Made by a program: the position numbers and the translations under genes. Below the pieces are notes generated by a model. The model did not search any database, was not told the origin of the DNA, and saw only the letters and a program-made list of their open reading frames with translations. Below, one piece after another: positions 12,200-20,773 of a stretch of 64,000 bases of DNA. Numbering within the stretch: the stretch's first letter is position 1; every line of letters begins with the position of its first letter. Where the stretch lies: positions 3,226,501-3,290,500 of the forward strand of contig OY987251.1 in NCBI GenBank assembly GCA_963920765.1, given 5' to 3'. The stretch is from Ulota crispa. Taxonomy: Eukaryota > Streptophyta > Bryopsida > Orthotrichales > Orthotrichaceae.

Positions 12200-13276
12200 T
12201 ACTACAACAAAAAGGCAATTTTTGATTAGGTTTTGTGACTACAGATGGGCATAAATGCAATTTCTAACTCGACCTAGTCTAGTCATCTTAGACAAGTCAA
12301 ATTTGCACTTATGACTAGCAATTAAATGGATGCTCAATGATTCCCAATGGAGGCACTACAAGGGAAACTATCCAAAATGACAAAAACATGTCCAAATCAA
12401 CATGGCTGAATGTACATAAATTGTCCAATTTGACAATCTTTTTATCATTTTGGACACATTTAGTCATTTTGGACGTGTCAATTAGGATCTTGTAGTGAGG
12501 GTTCCCAAGCATTTTTTGGGACCTCAAAAGAAACTAGATTTGGGATTCTCAAATTCATGAATATGCATAGTTATATATCTATGACTAAATTGACAACATA
12601 TAGCCATACATTTATGACTACATTTAGTCAAATTCATCCATACAAAATGAAAATAAGAAGACTACATTTAGTCACATGTATATAAAATAAATTGCAATTA
12701 GTATGACTATGGTTGTTATGACTATGGTTGGTTGTTTTTTTGCAAGTTCTATGACTCATTTTAGTCAAATTTATATAGAACCTCAACTATGATTTTTTTA
12801 ATGATCAATTGAGGTTGCTCTTAGTCATATTTAGTACATTTTATGACTGATTTTGATAACAAACAATGTACAAGGTCACATGCACATGCTTAGTCAATGA
12901 CAACTATCAAATATGCATGACTACGCTTAGTCAATTTTGCCAAAAATCATGCACTTCTGCGAAGTAGGTCTTTAAGAAAAATTACATATATGTAGTCAAA
13001 CATGGATATTTCATTGACTACATAAAGTCAAACATGGATATTTCAATGACTAATATTAGTCATATGATTTTTTTTAGAAGTCTTAGCAAGTAGAATTATA
13101 AACATGGTGTAGCCACATTCTAAAACTTAGGCCATGTAGTTTATCATCTTTGACATTACAAAATCATAAATAGGTGTTTGAATGACTAATACTATTCATA
13201 TAAAACTGATAACTACAGTACGTTCTATAGGTGAAGCACCAAGTGCAAATATTGCTCTAAAGTCTTCTTTGTAGTG
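12200..13276. mobile_element. Possible non-autonomous CACTA-like element with subterminal repeats
   Basis: The left border reads TACTACAAC and the right border TTTGTAGTG (CACTACAAA on the other strand), so the ends could be CACTACAA with one C-to-T change. The interior, mainly 12540–13190, is full of TGACTA and TAGTCA words in both orientations, often as palindromes such as TGACTAATATTAGTCA. CACTA elements carry many short subterminal repeats of this kind. No clean 3-bp target duplication was found, so the call is tentative. A second, better-defined CACTA MITE sits inside it. Confidence 0.35.
12354..12497. mobile_element. CACTA MITE, 144 bp, with AGG target duplication
   Basis: Begins CACTACAAG and ends CTTGTAGTG, a perfect 9-bp terminal inverted repeat with the CACTA signature. 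It is flanked by AGG at 12351–12353 and 12498–12500, the 3-bp duplication expected for CACTA elements. Words like TCCAAAATGAC recur near both ends in inverted orientation. It is too short to encode anything and would depend on a transposase from elsewhere. Confidence 0.8.
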
Positions 13277-14164
13277 CCTACAATTCATGTACCCATGCTT
13301 GTCTAATGGACAACGCTATTTTGTGAGTGTAAAATGGTGAGCACATGACTGGTGATTCAAGATTTTGTGAGCATGAATCAATTTTGAGCTCAAAACCAAC
13401 GGAAAACTTTAAAAAAAAAACAGATTTTTCAAGAGATGAATGTTTGTAATGCACAATTATATAGCCTATGTACGTGTTTACATGTGAAATTAAATATTTT
13501 GACAAAAAATCTAGGCTCACAACTCAAAGCTCATGGATCCTTGCTCACAATTTAGCATTCTCCAAATATAATATTTGATCATGAGGGTGTTAAATTTGCA
13601 TAAAGGACTTAAAGTCTTTTAATATTCTATCACATGTCAAATCTAAAAATTTGGTCACCAAAAAGTACAAAGTTAAAGGACATAGCATACATAAATCCAA
13701 TCAATTTACACCTAGTTTCAAAATCTTGTCTACAATTTTTTTAAATGAATTTCTAGTGTAAATTTTTCTCCAAGATCTAGTGTATTTGAGGCTCATTTCC
13801 AAAAACTCTCAACACTAGATTGCAATGGACACCCTTGCACAAAATCTTATATTGAAAAATCATAATCAATCATTTTCAAAATTAGATTTTTGATGCTGAA
13901 ACTCAACTTCAAAAATAATAGTTCAAAAATATAACTACTAACAATGGAAACTTATTTAGGTTTATTGAACTTCAAAGTGTTGTTGACACCAAACTTTAGT
14001 GCTTTGGGTATTGAGGGTTTAACATGCATTCTAAGAACTTTAAAGCTTTTTCTTCTCATGTTTTTAATATTTTATCATTACAATGATTTCAACATCTAGT
14101 TTCCTAACAAAGCACTAGCTTGAAATTCACAATGTTTGATGTTTTCCAAGAATCAAAACTCTCC
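13277..14164. other. AT-rich intergenic DNA
   Basis: No gene, RNA or transposon termini recognised. Confidence 0.4.
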
Positions 14165-15084
14165 TTAACCCCTAAAATTCTTTTGTGTTTAGAGGCCCAA
14201 AACTGCTTCAAAATACTAGTCCCCAAACTAGGGTCAAAATCTTAATTGAAGCTTATTTTTTAACAAATTCAACTATAGGATCCTTTGGTTGACTTGCACA
14301 AGTACATTGTCCTAAAATTTCAAAATGAATATCCCCACCAATTGCAAGATCAATGTGCCTAAACTTCAAAATGTAGGTTTTCTAGTCCTTCCAAAAGGTG
14401 AAGTTTAGATTTTCAAACTTTGTAGAAAAAATCACATATGTTATATTTCTTGTGCAATTTTTGCAATATGTCAAAAAATGGGTTGAAAGCATATATAAAA
14501 AAACTTAACCAAAATAGAATTGGATTCATTTTTACAAAAATTGTAAAGTGAAAGGTATTGATGAATGAAAGATATAAATAATAAGCTAATAAGTTTTGGA
14601 AGAATTTGAAAATTATTAATTCCAATGGTGAGAATGCTCTAATAGACAATTAGTAACTATATTTTTCATTTTCATTTGTAATTTCTCAAAATTGAGAGTA
14701 AAAGATAACTTTATATGTTTTTTCTACCCTCATCCTACCTTCATTGCCCACAAAAATAAAACTCCTTGTAACTCTTACCTCATTATTTGGAATTGAGTGA
14801 TTCAACTTATCTTGAGTAGGTATCAATCTATGAAATTCTATAAAATTTTAAAAAAAAAATTTAGAATATATTTTTTGCTGCCCGGTTTGACATTGAAATT
14901 GAAAAAACCTTCTAACTTTTGTAATACTTATCCAAATGACATGAAATAAAGCTTCACATGTAGATTTTGATGAGTAGCATCCATCCTAAAAATTTCATGA
15001 AAAAATTCCAAATTATGAAGTTAATAGAGCCTACCCAAGTTCTCATAAAGCCCAAAGTGGGTTCCTTGGGCCTTTAGGGGTTAA
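14165..15084. mobile_element. TTAA-flanked DNA transposon, copy 4 (920 bp, non-autonomous)
   Basis: Begins TTAA-CCCCTAAAATTC and ends GGGCCTTTAGGGG-TTAA. Length, end structure and the internal GCTGCCCGG word at about 14877 (some 200 bp before the right end) agree with the copy at 10765–11669, so the two belong to one family. It is non-coding. Confidence 0.55.
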
Positions 15085-15155
15085 ACCAAATCAATTAGAA
15101 GGCGAGAGTTGGTTTCCACCCCTCTATTGTGTAGAATCATTTTCGACCCACGAGG

Positions 15156-16469
15156 CATTAGAAAAAATATGAACCCTCCACAAGGCCCTTAAGAGTTGAC
15201 ACTCTAACATTTATTGGGCCTAGAGTGGGTACATTAGAAGTGTGTGTGAAGTGTCTCTACCTTGTATGACGTACATCACTAAAACTATGAATAGAAAATG
15301 GCAATCTAGTACTATGTCACAATTTCTTAATTATTCTCTTACTATTGTACGCAATCATAACAAATGTTACCCTCACAAGTATTAGGTTAAAGGTTTTAAT
15401 ATAGAGAAAAAGGACCGTGGTAATATGTACATGTAATTGTGACGCCCAATGAAAATTGGACATGCTACAGTGAGCCATGATTGTACTCAAAGGCATAGTA
15501 GGGTGTAAGGAATTTATATTGTCCCAAAGTATAAATTAAAACAATTAAGGAGACCCCTTGAAAGGGGTTTTTAGGGGCCTTGTAGAAGGCTCATATTTTC
15601 TCTATTGGAATTTCAAAGCTAGGCACTTTACTCTACTAAACCAAACTTTTTCCCCTTCCATCCCTTTTTACGAGAGAATAGTATATCTATATTTCTCACT
15701 AATTTAAGAAGGCCTCTAAATACCTTTCAAGGGGTCTCCTTAATTGTTTTAATTTGTACTTTGGGACAAAATAAATTCCTTACACCCTACTAAGGTAGGA
15801 ACACCCATAAGCATCAATGTCCCCATAACTGTCACCTTTGAGATCTTGGAAAATCTATGGAAGTGAATAGATATAATGACAAGGATGTACAACATGTGAA
15901 CATGAAATCTTAAAAGTGGTTATGGGTACAATGGCAGTTTGCTCTATAAAAATTCACAACTTATTCTCACAATATCCAAATAATACATTCGAAAGTGCAA
16001 ACTCATTTTTTTTCTGTTCTTAACAGGATCCTATAATTTGCTAGTTGTTTGTTAATAGTCATCATGTTCAAAACCCTTAGTTTGACGTTTATGGGTGCTC
16101 CTACCTTATGCCTTTGAGTACAATCATGGCTCACATTGGCATGTCCAATTTTCATTGGATGTCACAATTACTTGTACATATTACCATGGTCCTTTTTCTC
16201 TATATTAAAATCTTCAACCTAGTACTTGTGAGGGTAACATTTAGTTATGATTGTGTACAATAGTAGGAAAAAAATTTAAAAATTGTGACATGGTACTAGA
16301 TTGCCATTTTCTAATCATAGTTTTTGTGATGTACAATAGGAAAGTCATACGAGGTAGAGCCACTTCACACAAGTTCTCACATGCTTCTAATGTACCCGGC
16401 CTAGGCTCATTAAATGTTAAGAGTGACCATTTTTAAGGGCCTTGTGGAGGGTCCAAAATTTTGCTAATG
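15156..16469. mobile_element. Foldback DNA element with long inverted arms
   Basis: The left arm, 15156–15495 continuing at 15793–15812, is the reverse complement of the right arm, 16089–16469, at roughly 85% by eye. Shared words include CCCTCCACAAGGCCCTTAA, ACAATCATAAC and CAATGAAAATTGGACATGC. The arms are about 360–380 bp and enclose some 275 bp of unique loop (15813–16088). The left arm is split by a 293-bp insert at 15498–15790; bridging the insert makes the left arm collinear with the right. It is non-coding, and outer target duplications were not identified. Confidence 0.8.
15498..15790. mobile_element. MITE with TA duplication, nested in the foldback element
   Basis: The ends are GTAGGGTGTAAGGAATTTAT and its near-perfect inverse, with about 75 bp of terminal inverted repeat. 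TA flanks both sides (15496–15497 and 15791–15792). The intact right arm of the host element shows the uninterrupted sequence at the matching point with a single TA. The TA duplication suggests Tc1/mariner-type mobilisation. Confidence 0.82.
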
Positions 16470-16558
16470 TGTACCCCCTTGATGTGAATGTACTCTATAA
16501 TTGGTCAAGAGTATTCCAACTAGTCCTTCTGTTTTTAGTTGCAGTTCTAAAGATTTAA

Positions 16559-16848
16559 GGGAAAAATTTCATGAACATCCTTGAAGTTTGCAATATTTAC
16601 ATAGATACCCCGGCTTTTTCAGAAATCACACAAATATTGTTGGATCAAAAATTTCAAGCATTTGTATTTGTTGTGCATGTCACTCCCCTTCTTCCTTTGT
16701 GCACAGGTTGCTTAAATTTTGTTTCATTACATTCCCCTCTTCAACATTGGTTGTGATAAAAGTACAAGCACAACAAACAAATGCCAAAAAATTATAGTCC
16801 AATGGTATTTGTATAATTTCTGAAAAAACAAGAGTATCTATGTAAAAA
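16559..16848. mobile_element. Second GGGAAA-family MITE, source of the minisatellite
   Basis: Begins GGGAAAAATTTCATGAACATC and follows the copy at 10047–10357 through both arms (CTTTTTCAGAAAT..., GTGCATGTCACTCCCC..., and, on the right, TTTCTGAAAAAACAAGAGTA). The left arm at about 16581–16611 reads, on the opposite strand, exactly as one unit of the 30-bp array that follows. The right arm runs directly into that array, apart from the insert at 16849–17254. Confidence 0.75.
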
Positions 16849-17254
16849 GGGAATTACTACACAAACACCCTAAATTGCTAATGGGACACCCCCTCTAAGC
16901 ATGAAAATGTGATTTTTAATGCTAATTTTGCTAAAAAATATATTTGGATAAAAAGATTTGTTTTACCTTTATCATTCTAATGCTACACTAAAAAAAATAG
17001 GTGTGCTTAAATTTCAAACTAAAAATACAAGACTTTTGAGTTACTTAAAGCAAAAATATATCAAAAATATTATTGGTGCAATAATATTTCAACAAAAATT
17101 TGTATTTGTCATGTTTTCTTTCAAAGAGGTGATAATGTCATGATTGAATGAATGATGGATCACTTAATAAATCAAATACAACACTATATTATCAAATTTC
17201 ATGCTCAGAGGGGGTGTCTCCTTAGCAACTTAAGGTGTTGTTATAGTAAATCCC
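16849..17254. mobile_element. MULE-type MITE inserted in the MITE/minisatellite
   Basis: The left end (GGGAATTACTACACAAACACC) is matched in inverse by the right end (...GGTGTTGTTATAGTAAATCCC), with about 58 bp of terminal inverted repeat up to CTCTAAGCATGAAA and its complement. The flanks read ATGTAAAAA and ATGTAAATA, a likely 9-bp target duplication with one change. Long terminal repeats plus a 9-bp duplication fit Mutator-like MITEs. A related copy lies at about 25730–26245. Confidence 0.78.
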
Positions 17255-19845
17255 ATGTAAATACTGCAAATTTAAGACGTATCTCTGTAAATATTGCAAA
17301 CTTCAGAGGTATCCATGTAAATACCTATGTAAAATATTGCAAACATTTAAGGTATCTATGTAAATATTGCACACTTCAAGGGTATCTATGTAAATATTGC
17401 AAATTTAAGGGATATCTATGTAAATAAGGTAGGAGGCTCATAAACCACACATCTAAGAGCTGATTGTCATTTTGGAGAAGTTAAATTGTTTGAAACAATT
17501 TTTAGTAAATTTTGGTAGGAAAAAAAATAAAATTTGCATCTAACCTAAGTTGTTTCATATTTTTTGGGCCTTTGTGGAATTAGTTATGAATTTTTGAAGT
17601 TCAAACACAGTGGTCATTAAAACCAATCACCCCTTCACGTGTACACCATTGGTACATGAGAGAAAGCAAAATGTACCTTTTAGACCTTGATAGGTGTTAA
17701 TTACCAATTGGTCTATGAGCATCTTACCTTATTGCAAACTTCAAAGGTATCTATGTAAATAATGCAAACTTCAAGGAATTTATGTAAAAAATGCAAACCA
17801 CAGGGGTATCTATGTAAATATTGCAAACCACGAGGTGTCTAAGTAAATATTGCAAACCACAAGGGTGTCTATGTAAATATTGTAAACTTTAGGGGTGCCT
17901 ATGTAAAAACTGCAAACCACAGGGGTGTCTATGTAAATAATGCAAACTTCAGAGGTATTTATGTAAATATTGCAAACCACAAGGTGTCTATGTAAATATT
18001 GCAAATTTCATGGGTGTCTATGTAAATATTGCAAACTTCAAGGGCACCTATGTAAATATTGTAAACCACAGGGGTGTCTATGTAAATATTGCAAATCACA
18101 GGGGTGTCTATGTAAATATGGCAAACTATAGAGGTGTCTATGTAAATATTGCAAACCACAGGGGTGTCTATGTAACTATTGCAAACTTCAGGGGTATCTA
18201 TGTAAATATTGCAAATCACAAGGGTGTCTATGTAAATATGGCAAACTATAGAGGTGTCTATGTAAATATTGCAAACCACAGGGGTGTCTATGTAAATAAT
18301 GCAAACTTCAGAGGTATTTATGTAAATATTGCAAACCACAAGGTGTACGTAAATATTGCAAACCTCATGGGTGTCTATGTAAATATTGCAAACTTCAAGG
18401 GTATCTATGTAAATATTGCAAACCACAGGGGTATCTATGTAAATATTGCAAATCACAGGGGTGTCTATGTAAATATGGCAAACTATAGAGGTGTCTATGT
18501 AAATATTGTAAACCACATGGGTGTCTATGTAACTATTGCAAACTTCAGGGGTATCTATGTAAATATTGCAAACCATAGGGGTGTCTATGTAAATATTGCA
18601 AACCACAGGGGTGTCTATGTAGGTATTGCAAACTTCATAGGTATCTATGTAAATATTGCAAACCACAGGGGTGTCTATGTAGGTATTGCAAACTTCATAG
18701 GTATCTATGTAAATATTGCAAACCACAGGGGTGTCTATGTAAATATTGCAAACTTTGGGGGTCTCTATGTAAGTATTGCAAACCACAGGGGTGTCTATGT
18801 AAATATAACAAACTTTAGGGGTGTCTATGTAAATATTAAAAACCACAGGGGTATCTATGTAACTATTGCAAACTTCAAAGGTATCTATGTAATTATTGCA
18901 AACCACAAGGGTGTCTATGTAACTATTGCAAACCTCAGGGGTATCTATGTAAATATTGCAAACCACAGGGGTGTCTATGTAAATATTGCAAACCACAGGG
19001 GTGTCTATGTAAATATTAAAAACCACAGGGGTGTCTATGTAAATATGGCAAACTATACAAGGGTGTCTATGTAAATATTGCAAACCACAAGGGTGTCTAT
19101 GTAAATATTGCAAACTTCAAGGGTATCTATGTAAATATTGCAAACTTCAAAGGTATCTATGTAAATATTGCAAACCACAAGGGTGTCTATGTAAATATTA
19201 CAAACTTCAAGGGTATCTATGTAAGTATTGCAAACCATAGGGGTGTCTATGTAAATATGGCAAACTATACAGGTGTCTATGTAAACATTGCAAACCACAA
19301 GGGTGTCTATGTAAATATTGCAAACTTCAAGGGTATCTATGTAAATATTGCAAACTTCAAAGGTATCTATGTAAATATTGCAAACCACAAGGGTGTCTAT
19401 GTAAATATTACAAACTTCAAGGGTATTTATGTAAATATTGCAAACCACAAGGGTGTCTATGTAAATATCACAAACTTCAAGGGTATCTATGTAAATATTG
19501 CAAACCACAAGGGTGTCTATGTAAATATCACAAACTTCAAGGGTATCTATGTAAATATTGCAAACCACAAGGGTGTCTATGTAAATATTACAAACTTCAA
19601 GGGTATCTATGTAAGTATTGCAAACCATAGGGGTGTCTATGTAAATATTGCAAACTTCAAGGATGTATATGTAAATATCTATGAAAATATGACAAACTTC
19701 AAGGGTATCTGTGTAAATATGTACGTAAATATGGCAAGCTTCAAGGGTATCTATGTAAATATTGCAAATTTCGTGGGTATCTATGTAAATATTGCAAACT
19801 TCGTGGGTATTTATGTAAATATTGCAAACTTCAGGGGTTTTTCCG
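17255..19845. repeat. 30-bp minisatellite, about 70 units plus a 5' block
   Basis: Tandem units of 30 bp share the core TCTATGTAAATATTGCAAAC and then carry either a CACAGGGGTG-type or a TTCAAGGGTA-type half. The main block is 17732–19845; a shorter block lies at 17255–17424, split off by the MITE at 17425–17731. Units form higher-order repeats: 60-bp dimers at 19380–19620, and a 210-bp block starting at 19079 that recurs at 19289. The unit length is a multiple of three and lacks stops in several frames, so long repetitive frames appear on both strands; these are not treated as genes. The last unit runs into TTTTTCC near 19840, like the terminus of the MITE family. Confidence 0.95.
17425..17731. 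mobile_element. MITE inserted at TA inside a minisatellite unit
   Basis: The ends AGGTAGGAGGCTCATAAACC and AGGTAAGATGCTCATAGACC (right end, inverse strand) match at 17 of 20 positions and sit next to TA on both sides. Joining the flanks at a single TA gives TATGTAAATATTGCAAAC, exactly the array unit. The insertion is therefore younger than at least part of the array. It is non-coding; the class is probably Tc1/mariner-like from the TA. Confidence 0.85.
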
Positions 19846-20773
19846 AGGATTTAACTCAAAGGGGGCGGAAAGCGACGACCGGAAAGGAATTCGTTCGTTA
19901 TTATCGACGATACTTACGCTTGTTCGTCGGCCTTCGTCGAGATGGCTCGTTCGTCACGGGGGGACGGAGCCCAGACGCGGTCGTAGGCCCTAGGTCGGGT
20001 TCAAGCAAAAGAGAGCATCATCAGCGTCGTCGTCGTCGTCGTCGCCACCATTGCTCCGATGCACAAGCTGCTCCTCCTCCTCGCACTCCCCCTTGCAGCT
20101 CTTCCGATTAAGCTTACTTTCTCCACACCTGATCTCCGCCTCTGCAACCTCCTTTCCCATGCGCTCGCGCAGACGCCACCGCTTTTGGTGCAGTATTCAC
20201 ATCAAACCAGCCATTCTTACTTCGTCCTCATCTCTAGGATCTGCGTCTCCCTTGAACTCCTCTGTCACAGCTCGCTGAGATTCCCGGTGGCCTTTCTCTC
20301 TCGGCATTTCTGCCTTCGGGAGAGCATTTGAGCTCGAGATCCCGTTCAAGCTCAGATTACAGTGACGATTTCAATACGATTTCAATGTGATTTCATTAAG
20401 ATTTTCATTAAGATTTTCATTGAGAGGTTTTCTTTTTATGAGATTTTAAAATTTTGTGGATTAGATCTGGACGAGGAGCAGTCCTGCATTAGTGCGGGAT
20501 GTGATCTGGTTGAGGAGACTCACAGGTTGAGCAAGAGTTTGTGATCATTGCGGCGAGAGTGAGAGGTGAGGGAGTATGAGCACGCGGAGGTTCGGAATCC
20601 TGGATTTCTAGTGCACGGGAAATGCAGGCTATGGAAGGAAAGCAGATCTGGAGCTGGAGACGGCTGTTGTAGTAGTGGTAGTAGTAGTAGTAGTAGTAGT
20701 TGTTGTTGTTGTAATGTCAGTGGCGCAGGGGTTTGTTGTGTGAGCGCGGGTGGGAGGGCAGAGTGAGAGCCTC
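19846..20773 (+). promoter_or_regulatory. CpG-rich upstream/leader region of the GT8 gene
   Basis: Immediately after the satellite the sequence changes to CpG-rich DNA with many CGTCG and CGACG words, unlike the CpG-poor transposon region before it. This suggests an unmethylated gene start. It holds short (GTC)n at about 20026–20046 and (GTA)n/(GTT)n at about 20668–20713, typical of plant leaders. No TATA box or transcription start can be fixed. An upstream 90-codon frame starts at ATG 20059 with a very hydrophobic beginning (MHKLLLLLALPLAAL); it may be a leader uORF or chance. Confidence 0.55.

Noticed and set aside
17959-19628. Long open frames on both strands of the 30-bp array, up to 384 codons (repeats of VYVNIANHRG on + and VCNIYIDTPV on -)
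   Set aside because: A 30-bp unit without stops in several frames gives endless open frames on both strands. Frames simply run until a unit changes length, and there is no start context, splice structure or known domain.
17255-19845. CRISPR array
   Set aside because: Repeats are contiguous with no unique spacers, the unit varies along its length, and the surroundings are plant nuclear DNA.
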